Shown here: positions 9,474 to 18,187 of the stretch, piece by piece
Layout of the letters: each line of letters begins with the position of its first letter
Position numbering within the stretch: the first letter of the stretch is position 1
Source of the DNA: Ruminococcus turbiniformis
GTDB taxonomy: Bacteria > Bacillota > Clostridia > Lachnospirales > Lachnospiraceae
NCBI RefSeq assembly: GCF_020687545.1
Contig: NZ_JAJEQX010000013.1
Coordinates: forward strand, 1 to 64,000
Length of the DNA: 64,000 bases
Reading direction: 5' to 3'
Notes under the pieces: generated by a model
What the model was told of the DNA's origin: nothing
What the model saw: only the letters and a program-made list of their open reading frames with translations
Database searches by the model: none
Made by a program: the position numbers and the translations under genes

Positions 9474-10717
9474 CAGACTCTCCTCCTTCCTCCCGCAGAG
9501 ATAATGTATACCGGGTTCTGTCCGGTCATCAGATGATATCCTCCCAGCCTGCGCGCCCTTGATGCCGTAATCTGAGTAATCCGGGCATCTCTCAAAAGTC
9601 CTTCTTCTGCCGCCTCAATTACCTCCCTCACTGTCTCCAGCGAGATCGCATTGATGACAATTCTGGCCTCCGGCGAACGTTCAAGTATAGTTTGAAGGAT
9701 TACTTTTAAATTTCCCGAACTTCCTCCGATAAACACATGAGTCGGAGCTTCCAAACCTTCAAGTGCCTCCGGTGCCTCTCCTCTTACCACGCAAATTCCA
9801 TCTGTACAGAATTTCTTTCTATTCTCACAGATCAGCGAAACAGCCTCCGGGTTTTTCTCAACTGCGTAAACCCGGATTCCATCACCTGAACGCGCCGCTT
9901 CCACAGACACAGAACCTGTGCCGGCGCCGATATCATAGACTACCGCGTTCTCTGTAAGTCCGAGCGCAGCGATGCTGACCGCCCTTACCTCCTCTTTTGT
10001 CATGGGCACATTTCCCCGGATAAACTCCTCATCCGGCATATGACAGCAGGCGGACAGGTTCGGGAAAGGGTTTTCCGCAAGGACTACGCTCAGCCCGTCC
10101 AGATCTGTGTCTCCAAATTCTTCAGCTCTGCCGGAATGGATCCTCTCATCCGGATAGGAAAGCCGTGTGCCCACATGGAGAACGACTTCATCCATCCCGT
10201 ATTCTTTCAGCCTCGCCAGCACCCGTTTTCCCGTGTCTCTCCCGCCCAGAAGCAGAAAAGTCTTCCGGTTCCGGCTGACCGTCTGTATAAAATATTCCTC
10301 TTTCCCGTGCAGGCTTACAAGCGCAGCATCCTCCCAGGAAGTACCAAGCCGCGCCGCCAGGTATATAACGGAGGCAATCCCGGGCACCATCTGCACCCCG
10401 CATTCCGGCATTTCCTTTTGCAGCAGTTCCGCCAGTTCTTTTGCCCCGCTGTAAAATCCTGTATCTCCGGAGAAAAGCACCGCTATTTTTTCATATTCCG
10501 GGTGGGAGCGTATATACGAAAGGATTTCCCTGCTCCGGTATTCCGCAAATACAGGTCTTCCTTCCACCGACTCCATCTTCCGGACCGTTTCCAGCATCCT
10601 TCCCGCTCCGATCAGGCAGTCCGCGCCGCAAATCGCGGCCGCAGCCTGTCCTGTCATTGTCTCCTCTGTGCCCATACCTGTTCCCACAAGGAAAATCTTC
10701 TGTCTGTTTTCACACAT
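9473..10717 (-). CDS. cbiET: Fused cobalt-precorrin-7 C5-methyltransferase / cobalt-precorrin-6B C15-methyltransferase (decarboxylating)
   Basis: A single 414-residue protein combines two corrin-ring enzymes. The N-terminal CbiE part (about 1-210) has the tetrapyrrole methylase glycine motif VGTGMG and FSGDTGFYSGA near residue 82. The C-terminal CbiT part (about 225-410) is a class-I SAM methyltransferase with VYDIGAGTGSVSVEAA around residue 258 and GGSSGNL later. It methylates C5 and C15 and decarboxylates the acetate side chain of ring C. Fusion of E and T is common and equals CobL in function. Confidence 0.94.
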   Translation of the reverse strand: MCENRQKIFLVGTGMGTEETMTGQAAAAICGADCLIGAGRMLETVRKMESVEGRPVFAEYRSREILSYIRSHPEYEKIAVLFSGDTGFYSGAKELAELLQKEMPECGVQMVPGIASVIYLAARLGTSWEDAALVSLHGKEEYFIQTVSRNRKTFLLLGGRDTGKRVLARLKEYGMDEVVLHVGTRLSYPDERIHSGRAEEFGDTDLDGLSVVLAENPFPNLSACCHMPDEEFIRGNVPMTKEEVRAVSIAALGLTENAVVYDIGAGTGSVSVEAARSGDGIRVYAVEKNPEAVSLICENRKKFCTDGICVVRGEAPEALEGLEAPTHVFIGGSSGNLKVILQTILERSPEARIVINAISLETVREVIEAAEEGLLRDARITQITASRARRLGGYHLMTGQNPVYIISAGGRRRV

Positions 10718-11441
10718 CTTTATATCCTCTTGGCGTAACCATGCGTCCGTTTAATTCCATCGTTTTTGAATTCCCGACAAATACTGTGGAGTACATGTCC
10801 GCCTGTATTTCTTTTAAATGTTCCAGCGTGAGGATCCGGCATGCCTCTCCCTCTCTTCCGATGTTGCGGACAATGCCGCAAACTGTCTCCGGCTTCTTTG
10901 AATCCAGCAGTATGGTGCATGCCTTTTTAAGATAATCCGAACGTTTCCGGCTGGACGGATTATAAAGACAGATCACATAGTCCGCCTCCGCCGCTGCCCG
11001 AAGGCGCTTTTCAATCGTCTCCCAGGGCGTCAGCAGATCGCTTAAGCTGATCACCGCAAAATCATGCATAAGCGGTGCCCCCAGAACGGCAGCGCCTCCG
11101 GTCGCCGCAGTGATCCCAGGCACAATCTCGATCTCCACCTGCGGATAGTTCTTCCCGATCTCACAGATCAGGCCGGCCATGCCGTAGACTCCCGCATCGC
11201 CGCTGCACACCATTGCTACGTCCCGGCCTTTCAGTGCTTCCTCAAAAGCCATCCTGCACCGGTCAGCCTCTCTGCGCATGGGGGTACTCAGATATTCCTT
11301 CTCCGGAAACTGGTCCCTGATCAGGTCAGTGTACACCGTATATCCGATGATCACCGGACAGTGCTCCAGTACATTTTTTGCGCGTATAGTCATCTGATCC
11401 TTTGCCCCTGGCCCCAGTCCGGTCACATAAATCTTACTCAT
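10710..11441 (-). CDS. cbiH: Cobalt-precorrin-3B C17-methyltransferase
   Basis: Ring-contraction-stage methyltransferase of the anaerobic route. The protein opens with IYVTGLGPGAKDQMT and has CSGDAGVYGMA around residue 80 plus the downstream VPGITAATGGAAVLGAPLMHDF region typical of CbiH/CobJ. The ATG at 11441 is chosen over a longer frame starting at 11582, because the extra 47 residues lie inside cbiF and show no homology. In the anaerobic pathway CbiH works with CbiG, which is absent from this window. Confidence 0.93.
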   Translation of the reverse strand: MSKIYVTGLGPGAKDQMTIRAKNVLEHCPVIIGYTVYTDLIRDQFPEKEYLSTPMRREADRCRMAFEEALKGRDVAMVCSGDAGVYGMAGLICEIGKNYPQVEIEIVPGITAATGGAAVLGAPLMHDFAVISLSDLLTPWETIEKRLRAAAEADYVICLYNPSSRKRSDYLKKACTILLDSKKPETVCGIVRNIGREGEACRILTLEHLKEIQADMYSTVFVGNSKTMELNGRMVTPRGYKDV

Positions 11442-12246
11442 TGCAGCTCCTTTCCTGTGCAGCGTCTGTTTCTTTTCCTCCCTGCATTTCCGGTTCTGAT
11501 GCTCTGCGGAACTCTGTTGTAAAGGACGGGTCATAGAGCTTTGAACGTCCGTACCCATCTCCCAGGATCCGCCCCACCACAATCAGCGCCGTCTTTGTGA
11601 TGCCCTCTCTGCGGGCGGTTTCCTGCAATGTCCCTACTGTACAGCGCAGCGTCTTCTCTTCCGGCCAGGTTGCCTTATACACGATAGCGGCCGGAGTGTC
11701 CGCCGGATAGCCGCCGCGGATCAGCTCCGCCGGGAGCTCACTTAGCCTCCCCGTACTTAGGAAGATTACCATTGTCGCCTGGTGGGCGGCAAAAGATGCG
11801 ATGGACTCCTGATCCGGCACCGGAGTGCGCCCTGCCATCCTTGTGATCACCACAGACTGAGAAATTCCCGGAAGGGTATACTCCGCGCCAAGCGCCGCCG
11901 CTGCGCCGCAAAAAGAGCTGACGCCCGGACAGATATCATATGGAATATTTTCTTTTTTCAGGGCGTCCATCTGCTCCCGGATGGCTCCATAGAGACAGGG
12001 GTCCCCTGTATGCAGACGTATGATCTGCTTTCCTTCCCGGTACGCGGATATCATCACGCCCAGCACTTCCTCCAGCGTCATTTCCGCACTGTTGTACACC
12101 TGGCATTCCTTCCTGCACAGAGAGAGAAGCCCCGGGTTCACCAGGGAGCCGGCATAGATAACAATATCCGCCTCCTTAAGGAGCTGCTGCCCCCTCACCG
12201 TGATCAGATCCTCCGCTCCGGAACCTGCTCCGACAAATGTAATCAT
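11434..12246 (-). CDS. cbiF: Cobalt-precorrin-4 C11-methyltransferase
   Basis: Tetrapyrrole methylase of 270 residues. It begins with ITFVGAGSGAEDLITV, has LHTGDPCLYGAI near residue 78, the PGVSSFCGAAAALGAEYTLP region characteristic of CbiF/CobM near 105, and ITRMAGRTPVP near 133. It uses SAM to methylate C11. Start and stop overlap or abut the neighbouring corrin genes. Confidence 0.95.
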   Translation of the reverse strand: MITFVGAGSGAEDLITVRGQQLLKEADIVIYAGSLVNPGLLSLCRKECQVYNSAEMTLEEVLGVMISAYREGKQIIRLHTGDPCLYGAIREQMDALKKENIPYDICPGVSSFCGAAAALGAEYTLPGISQSVVITRMAGRTPVPDQESIASFAAHQATMVIFLSTGRLSELPAELIRGGYPADTPAAIVYKATWPEEKTLRCTVGTLQETARREGITKTALIVVGRILGDGYGRSKLYDPSFTTEFRRASEPEMQGGKETDAAQERSCNE

Positions 12247-12250
12247 CTCT

Positions 12251-13003
12251 TCAGCCCTCCTTTTCGTCTTTCACAATAAGCAGAGAGTAATACCCGGCAC
12301 CATCCGGTATTTCTTCTGCTCTGAGAAATACCTGCTCGTTTTCCATACCGCAGTTCTGCACCATTCTGACATCTGCCCTGTTCTCCATGAGGATCTTCTT
12401 TACTTCCGGCATCTTTTTCCCCGCCTTCATAAAAATTTTTGTTCCGCTGAGTCGAAGGCTTTCCCTGATCCCGTAGGAAGCCGGCAGAATATGGATTTCC
12501 TCACGGTTCTCCGCCAGCGGCATGTCAAGCCGCGCGGCCGCCGCGCAGAATGACGGGATTCCCGGTACAAGCGCTGTCGGGTACCCGTCCCTGGCAAGCC
12601 GTTTATGGACATACATACAGGTGGAATATACTGTCGGATCTCCCAGTGTCAGAAAAGCCATGTCCTTCCCGTCATCCAGCACCCGTTCTGCCGCCAGGAC
12701 ATCCGCATCGTGAAGCTTCTTAAGCTGCTCTTTGTCCTTGATCATAGGCATAGGCAGAAAGAGCTTCGCTTTCTTTTGAATCTCCGGAACAGCCTTAATC
12801 GCAATCTGATATGCAGTACATGTGTCCAGATATTTTCCATATGCGCCGTCTTCTGGTGTCTCATCAAAGACCGCCTCCGCAAGATTCGGATCTGCTACCG
12901 GCAGCGCCGCCACATGGCAGTTCCGGATCAGCCTTGCCGCCTTGAATGTCAAAAGCTCCGGATCTCCCGGCCCCACTCCGATTCCCGTAAATGTTCCACG
13001 CAT
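12251..13003 (-). CDS. cbiL: Cobalt-precorrin-2 C20-methyltransferase
   Basis: First methyltransferase after cobalt insertion. The sequence GTFTGIGVGPGDPELLTFKAA at the N-terminus and FLTLGDPTVYSTCMYV near residue 90 identify the CbiL/CobI branch. Several in-frame ATGs (13033, 13024, 13012, 13003) precede the conserved start. I chose 13003 because homologues usually begin one or two residues before this motif, but 13012 or 13033 are possible. A 69-base gap separates it from cbiD. Confidence 0.92.
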   Translation of the reverse strand: MRGTFTGIGVGPGDPELLTFKAARLIRNCHVAALPVADPNLAEAVFDETPEDGAYGKYLDTCTAYQIAIKAVPEIQKKAKLFLPMPMIKDKEQLKKLHDADVLAAERVLDDGKDMAFLTLGDPTVYSTCMYVHKRLARDGYPTALVPGIPSFCAAAARLDMPLAENREEIHILPASYGIRESLRLSGTKIFMKAGKKMPEVKKILMENRADVRMVQNCGMENEQVFLRAEEIPDGAGYYSLLIVKDEKEG

Positions 13004-13072
13004 CCTTTCCATCCCTTTCTTCATGCTCTTCATTTCCGGTCATAATACCGTTTTCCGGTTTTATACTTCCGT

Positions 13073-14269
13073 TCATCTGTCCATAATCTGTGCCAGAAAC
13101 ACATCCGCTCCTTCTGTCTTTCCCAGAATCCCTTCCTCTTCCGAAAACATAACCGCCTCTATAGCCATATCTTCTCCCGCGCGTCTTTTCAGTACTTTCC
13201 CGATTCTCAGCATCACAGTCCCCATGACCGGCGCCAGTATATTTTCTCCTTTTAAAATACGGATTGCTTCTGTTGTATTAATGCAGTTCATAATCTTTGT
13301 GACTGTATCCCGGTCTGCTCCTGCCATTGCCGCATGCGCCGCCAGCACTTCCATCCGGCAGTCCGCCTTTCTGGAATGTGTATTCATCACCCCGGCCGCC
13401 AGCTTCACCAGTTTTCCCACGTGTCCCACAAGCAGGAGGCCTCTCATGCCCAACAACCTTGCATCATCAATCGTTTCCCCGATATAATTGCTGCACTTGA
13501 CTGCCCTGGAAAGATCAATTCCCATCCTCCTCTGAAGGAACCCGCTCCCGTAATTGCCCGGAGTTATGAAACAGCGTGTGACCCCGCTTTCCCTCAGCAC
13601 CTTCATTTCCAGGTAAATACTGTCCGTCAGAGCCTTCTCGCTCATCGGCTCCACAATCCCTGTTGTACCCAGAATGGACAGTCCGCCCTCGATCCCCAGT
13701 CTGGGATTAAATGTCTTTTCCGCAACTCTCTCCCCCTCGGGTATGGTGAGCGTTACATGGATGCCTCCTGTATACCTGTACGCTGCACAGACTTTGCCAA
13801 CCGCTTCCCGTATCATTCTTGCCGGCACTTTGTTAACCGCGGCTTCTCCCACCGCCTGTTCAAGGCCCGGACGGGTCACACGGCCGATGCCGCGGCCGCC
13901 GCTGATCCGTATCCTGTTCTCATTATCCGGAACAGCAGCCTCTTTTCTGACTTGTGCACACACGAGCAGCCCGTCTGTCACATCCGGGTCATCCCCGCTG
14001 TACTTTCTCACCCCGCAGCAGACAGAACCGGTTTCTCTGCGGATCTCCTCTACGTCCAGATACAGTTCTATGCCCTTTGGAGTCTTAAGCCGTACATGCC
14101 GAAACTCTTTTCCCGAAAACAGCATCAGGGCTGCCGCCTTGGAAGCAGCAGCTGCGCAGCTTCCGGTCGTAAATCCCATCTTCAGTCCCGAACGTGTCCG
14201 CCCGATCTCATAGTTCCTCCCTGTAGCGCCGGATGTTTGTCTCTGATTATCCGTCTCTTCTTTTCTCAT
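13073..14269 (-). CDS. cbiD: Cobalt-precorrin-5B C1-methyltransferase
   Basis: Methylates C1 in the anaerobic pathway; unrelated to the other corrin methylases. The family opening RSGLKMGFTTGSCAAAAS lies about 30 residues in, followed by GGRGIGRVTRPGL near residue 120 and GTTGIVEPMSEKALTDS near 200. The ATG at 14269 has GGAGGACGG directly upstream and is preferred over a GTG at 14287. CbiD together with CbiK marks this as the oxygen-independent route. Confidence 0.95.
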   Translation of the reverse strand: MRKEETDNQRQTSGATGRNYEIGRTRSGLKMGFTTGSCAAAASKAAALMLFSGKEFRHVRLKTPKGIELYLDVEEIRRETGSVCCGVRKYSGDDPDVTDGLLVCAQVRKEAAVPDNENRIRISGGRGIGRVTRPGLEQAVGEAAVNKVPARMIREAVGKVCAAYRYTGGIHVTLTIPEGERVAEKTFNPRLGIEGGLSILGTTGIVEPMSEKALTDSIYLEMKVLRESGVTRCFITPGNYGSGFLQRRMGIDLSRAVKCSNYIGETIDDARLLGMRGLLLVGHVGKLVKLAAGVMNTHSRKADCRMEVLAAHAAMAGADRDTVTKIMNCINTTEAIRILKGENILAPVMGTVMLRIGKVLKRRAGEDMAIEAVMFSEEEGILGKTEGADVFLAQIMDR

Positions 14270-14283
14270 GCCGTCCTCCGCTG

Positions 14284-15051
14284 TCACAGAGCTTCCCTGA
14301 TATGCTCCTCAAAAATCCTTCGGATTCCTTTGAATTCTCCTAGGCCTTTTAAAAATACCCGTACTTCATATCCGGCACGCTCCATCTCACTCTTCCAGGA
14401 TTCTTCTTCTCCAGCCATGTCGTTTTTCGCATGGTCCCCCGAGACAAGCATAAAGGGCATAAGCGCGACTTTTTTTGCCCCGCAGATCTGAAGCTTTGTC
14501 ATCACATTATTCAGATCTGGAAAGTTTTCCACAGTTCCCACGAGTACGTCCCCGTATCCCAGCGTGTGGAAAGTGTATTCCAGCATAGGATAGGATGCAT
14601 TGGCATAATGATCCGTCCCGTGGCCCATCAGGGCAAGTACCTCTCCGGGAGCAAGCTTCGTCTCTGCCATCACCGCATGTACGGCCTTTTTATAATCATC
14701 CGCGCTGCTCAGCAGGGGTTTTCCCACACAAACTCTCTCAAAGCGGACTTCCTGCTTCCTGACCTCCTCCAGCATCCTCTCATTTTCAATCCCGTTTATG
14801 ATATGAGTAGGCTGGATGACCGCACAATGCACACCGTCTGATGCCATCCGCTCAAGCGCCTCCCCGACGGTATCAATATGGATCCCCTCTTCCCTCTTGA
14901 TTTTCCGCAGGATCATCCCGCTGGTAAAGGCACGGTAAATCTGGTAATCCGGGAACTTTTCCCCGATATAGTGTTCCAGCTCCTCTATATTCTTTTTCAT
15001 CGTATCCAGGTGGGTTGTCCCGAAACTCACCATAAGGATCCCTTTCTTCAT
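14284..15051 (-). CDS. cbiK: Sirohydrochlorin cobaltochelatase
   Basis: Inserts Co(II) into sirohydrochlorin. The two metal-site histidines can be seen as LMGHGTDH (H144) and SGDHAKND (H207), and the third ligand glutamate E89 is in INGIENE, matching the residues described for the Salmonella enzyme. 255 residues, no signal peptide, so the cytoplasmic form. It overlaps cbiO by four bases, coupling cobalt import to insertion. No separate precorrin-2 dehydrogenase is visible here. Confidence 0.95.
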   Translation of the reverse strand: MKKGILMVSFGTTHLDTMKKNIEELEHYIGEKFPDYQIYRAFTSGMILRKIKREEGIHIDTVGEALERMASDGVHCAVIQPTHIINGIENERMLEEVRKQEVRFERVCVGKPLLSSADDYKKAVHAVMAETKLAPGEVLALMGHGTDHYANASYPMLEYTFHTLGYGDVLVGTVENFPDLNNVMTKLQICGAKKVALMPFMLVSGDHAKNDMAGEEESWKSEMERAGYEVRVFLKGLGEFKGIRRIFEEHIREAL

Positions 15052-15893
15052 TCTGATATCCTCCTCTCCAGATCTTCCAGTGTCCTCGGCGAGTCTCCTT
15101 TTGCAGAAAGGATCCCCGCCTTGAGAAGCCTCCGGTACAGACGCATCACAGCCGGCAGTTCCAGGTTTGCCTGTTCCATTGCATCTTCATCTCCGCACAC
15201 CTCATCAGGCGTCCCCCGCATAAGCACCTTTCCCTCATGCATGAGCACAATTTCATCCGCCCAGGCATAAGCGTAATCCACATCATGGGTTGCCATAAGT
15301 ATGGTCAGACCTTCCTTTTCCGACAGGCGTTCCACAATAGAGCGCACCAGTTTCCGGTGTTTCGGGTCCAGTGCTGCCGCCGGTTCATCCAGAACCAGCA
15401 CTTCCGGGTGCATGACAAGAATGTCCGCAACCGCCACAAGCTTTTTCTGTCCTCCGCTTAACGCGTGGGCAGGCTGGTCGCGGAAAGGAGTGATTCCCAT
15501 CTCACTGATCACCTGCTCTACTTCTCTTCTCACCTGTTCTTCCTCCACGCCGAGGTTCATTATCCCGAAGGAAATCTCCTGATATACACTTGCCGAAAAG
15601 AGCTGATTGTCCGGTTCCTGGAAGACGATTCCCACTTTCCGCCTCACATCGAGCAGTCCTCTTCTTGTATACTCTACAGGTTTTCCCCCGATCAGCATTC
15701 TCCCCTTCTGAGGTTTCAGTATCCCGTTCATGCACAGAAAAAGTGTGGACTTTCCTGATCCGTTCCCGCCCATAAACGCGATCTTTCTCCCCCTGTCAAT
15801 CTTCAGACTGACACTGTCAAGCGCCTTTTTGTCATTTCCCTCATAGGTGTAGGAGACCTGCTCCGCCTCCACCGCCCAGTCTTTTTCTTTCAT
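15048..15893 (-). CDS. cbiO: Cobalt ECF/CbiMNQO transporter ATP-binding protein
   Basis: ABC ATPase energising cobalt uptake. Walker A GGNGSGKST lies near residue 40, the Q-loop FQEPDNQLFSASV near 90, the signature ALSGGQKK near 144, and Walker B VLVLDEPAAALDP near 165. The D-N-Q-L-F pattern after the Q-loop is typical of CbiO/EcfA. The C-terminal extension to 281 residues is usual. It lies in the gene order M-N-Q-O. Confidence 0.96.
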   Translation of the reverse strand: MKEKDWAVEAEQVSYTYEGNDKKALDSVSLKIDRGRKIAFMGGNGSGKSTLFLCMNGILKPQKGRMLIGGKPVEYTRRGLLDVRRKVGIVFQEPDNQLFSASVYQEISFGIMNLGVEEEQVRREVEQVISEMGITPFRDQPAHALSGGQKKLVAVADILVMHPEVLVLDEPAAALDPKHRKLVRSIVERLSEKEGLTILMATHDVDYAYAWADEIVLMHEGKVLMRGTPDEVCGDEDAMEQANLELPAVMRLYRRLLKAGILSAKGDSPRTLEDLERRISE

Positions 15894-15896
15894 ATC

Positions 15897-16667
15897 CTAT
15901 AACCAACTCCATATTACCGTACCCAACAGGATACATTCATACCCCGCGATACAGAGAATCTCCTTCCACTTTGCCGGGCGCTCCTCTGAAAGCACTCTGA
16001 TCTCCCCGTCATAACATCTCGCCTCCATGGCGTTATACAGGACAGAGGATCTCTTTATGGAACGCACGAGGAGGGCACTGCCCATACTTCCGAAAGAACG
16101 AATTCTTGTCCGATAATCCTTGTTCCCAAGCCGCGAATTCTGTGAGACAGTGATTGCCGACGCCGTCTCCATCAGAAGGAATATGAACCGGTAGATAAGC
16201 ATCATAAGCTCAATGACCAGGCCGGGGACATGCAGTTTTTTCATCACTCCCAGAATATCTGTCATAACCGTGGTCAGCGAGAGAAAATACAGGCAGGACA
16301 CTGCGCCAAACGCCTTCCCACAGAGTGTCAGCCCCTCCTTTACGGAGGAAACGCTTCCTGTAAGGTAGCATTTCCCGAGCGGAACCGCAAATGCATCCAG
16401 CGGAGTCCCGGATATATTTATCACCAGTACCGCGGTACTCATCAGGAGAAAGGCTGCAGGGACCAGAAGAAGCTTTAAATACCTGCCAAAAGGTGTCCCT
16501 CCCTTTGTCACAGTCAGAAACACATTCACGGAAAACACTGCTGCTGCCGTCAGAATAGAACGGCTGATAATGCACATCGCCAGAGTCAGTACGGCATACA
16601 AAAACTTCTCCGACGCATTTACATATCTGAGACCCGACTGATAACAGAGTTTATCAATGACAATCAT
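15897..16667 (-). CDS. cbiQ: Cobalt transporter transmembrane protein
   Basis: Membrane coupling subunit of the cobalt transporter, 256 residues with several hydrophobic segments. The conserved cytoplasmic helix motif with LLVRSIKRSSVLYNAMEARC near residue 205 corresponds to the two Ala-Arg-Gly-type motifs that dock onto CbiO. It sits between cbiN (four-base overlap) and cbiO. Confidence 0.93.
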   Translation of the reverse strand: MIVIDKLCYQSGLRYVNASEKFLYAVLTLAMCIISRSILTAAAVFSVNVFLTVTKGGTPFGRYLKLLLVPAAFLLMSTAVLVINISGTPLDAFAVPLGKCYLTGSVSSVKEGLTLCGKAFGAVSCLYFLSLTTVMTDILGVMKKLHVPGLVIELMMLIYRFIFLLMETASAITVSQNSRLGNKDYRTRIRSFGSMGSALLVRSIKRSSVLYNAMEARCYDGEIRVLSEERPAKWKEILCIAGYECILLGTVIWSWL

Positions 16668-17008
16668 TTGTCTCCTTTCCTGTCATCTGCATTCTCCATT
16701 CCGGTTGCTTTCTGCCACTTCCTCCGTTCTACAAAACGTCCCATAAAAAACGCGATTACACCTGCTCCGATCCCTGTCTGGATACAGAAGATCAGACTCT
16801 CCACCTCTCCCGGCACCTCTCCGTCAAGAGCAGTCTCAAGAACAGGCGTGAACCAGGGGGTATACTCCCCTTCTATATCTTCAATCATCACACTTCCCGC
16901 ATCGTCCGAGCCCCCGAACTGCGCGCCCCTTAAGATAAACAGCGGTGCAGCCGCGATCAGCACAGCGGATGCCAGAAGAATAAAAACAATTTTTGCATTC
17001 TTTGTCAT
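16664..17008 (-). CDS. cbiN: Cobalt transport accessory protein
   Basis: Small two-helix membrane protein (114 residues) of the CbiMNQO importer: an N-terminal hydrophobic helix (about 8-28), an extracytoplasmic loop with the GSDDAGSVMIEDI and EYTPWFTPV motifs, and a second helix (about 78-97). CbiN contacts CbiM and is needed for cobalt uptake. It starts one base after the cbiM stop and overlaps cbiQ. Confidence 0.94.
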   Translation of the reverse strand: MTKNAKIVFILLASAVLIAAAPLFILRGAQFGGSDDAGSVMIEDIEGEYTPWFTPVLETALDGEVPGEVESLIFCIQTGIGAGVIAFFMGRFVERRKWQKATGMENADDRKGDK

Positions 17009-17009
17009 C

Positions 17010-17771
17010 TCACCTGACCTCCTTTTCCCTGAGGAAACCGATATTTTTCAGTTCCGGCACAGCATAGGTTTCCAGTCCGATTACGATCACAACCGTCAGG
17101 ATACCTTCGATTACAGCAAGCGGGATCTGGGTCGGAGCAAATACACCGAGGAATTTTACTGCTGACGCAGCTGTACCCCCCACCTCTGACGGATATGCAA
17201 GCGCAAGTTGGACAGATGTAACACAATAAGTAAAAAAATCGCCTGAGAGTGCTGCAAGAAATACAGAAACTTTGCGGTTCATATTCATTTTCCCGCATAA
17301 CTTATAGACAGCAAACGCCATAACCGGCCCCATCACCGCCATGGAAAATGTATTTGCCCCCAGAGTAGTAATGCCGCCGTGGGCCAGAAGCAGTGCCTGA
17401 AAGATCAGAACGATGATCCCCAGTACACTGACAGCCGCCGGTCCGAACAGGATCGCTCCGAGTCCTGTTCCTGTCATATGTGAACAGCTTCCGGTAACAG
17501 ACGGAATTTTCAGCGATGAAATCACAAAGATAAAAGCCCCCGACATTGCGATCAGAGTCAGGTTCCTGCGACTTGCATTTATTTTTTTGTTCAGGGAAAT
17601 AAAACCTGCAACCAGAAACGGCAGACAGATAATACCCCATGCCACGCAGTATCCCGCGGGCAGGTATCCCTCCATGATATGCATTGCGTTCACCGTCGGC
17701 GCGACGGCGAACAGAATTGCAAAAGCAATAGAAGCTTTTAACAGAATTGTCTCTCTTTTTGTCATTTTCAT
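17010..17771 (-). CDS. cbiM: Cobalt transport substrate-binding membrane protein
   Basis: Substrate-capture subunit. The mature N-terminus begins MHIMEGYLP (histidine and methionine that ligate Co(II)), located about 30 residues in after a hydrophobic leader, consistent with signal cleavage exposing this segment. Later GSCSHMTGTGLGAILFGP is also family-typical. First gene of the cobalamin operon. Its AAGGAG ribosome binding site (17774-17779) lies in a hairpin that the upstream cobalamin riboswitch can control. Confidence 0.95.
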   Translation of the reverse strand: MKMTKRETILLKASIAFAILFAVAPTVNAMHIMEGYLPAGYCVAWGIICLPFLVAGFISLNKKINASRRNLTLIAMSGAFIFVISSLKIPSVTGSCSHMTGTGLGAILFGPAAVSVLGIIVLIFQALLLAHGGITTLGANTFSMAVMGPVMAFAVYKLCGKMNMNRKVSVFLAALSGDFFTYCVTSVQLALAYPSEVGGTAASAVKFLGVFAPTQIPLAVIEGILTVVIVIGLETYAVPELKNIGFLREKEVR

Positions 17772-17832
17772 CTCTCCTTTTTACAGCTTTTGAAATATTT
17801 CCAGGCACTGCAAAAAGGAAGACTATTTGCAG
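17772..17832 (-). promoter_or_regulatory. Riboswitch expression platform: SD-sequestering hairpin
   Basis: On the minus-strand RNA, CCTTTTTGCAG (17818-17808) can pair with CTGTAAAAAGG (17786-17776), which includes the start of the cbiM Shine-Dalgarno. The competing pairing CTGCAAATAG (17832-17823) with TTTTTGCAG would free it. No U-run follows, so control is probably translational rather than by termination. Confidence 0.7.
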
Positions 17833-17873
17833 CATACTCCTGGTCATACTCCCGTAACCTCCCAGACCCATTT

Positions 17874-18060
17874 AAAAGCGAATCTTCTGACTTAAGCCTC
17901 CGGCGAGCCATCTCCGCCTTCCCACGGGAAACCCGCAGTGACATCGTGGAGCGTCTCTCGGCTAATACAGCAACGGGTATTGTGCAGGACTCCCACCTGC
18001 TTCCTCCGTCTGCCTGTCACGGCAGACTTTCTTTTAAATGTATGCCGGATCTGAGTTTTC
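17874..18060 (-). ncRNA. Cobalamin riboswitch
   Basis: Minus-strand leader of cbiM. Reading the RNA 5' to 3': GGAAGCAGGTG, then AGTCCTGCAC, then CCCGTTGCTGTA, then CACTGCGGG, GTGGGAAGGCGG and finally the B12-box-like AAGTCAGAAGATTCGC. Order and spacing match the adenosylcobalamin riboswitch core. It precedes the cobalt importer gene, as expected for feedback control of the operon. Boundaries are approximate. Confidence 0.93.
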
Positions 18061-18187
18061 TGTAGCGGCCTGTCACGACAGCCACATTTTCCGGCGGGAC
18101 ACCCGGAAAAGTATCCCGCACGCAAACCATATTTTGTTATTTTATATTTTTATTATGTAAAGCTTTTTCCTCCGCCTGCTTCCAGCC

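Noticed and set aside
17302..17871. 189-codon frame overlapping cbiM and its leader
   Set aside because: Out-of-frame shadow of cbiM.
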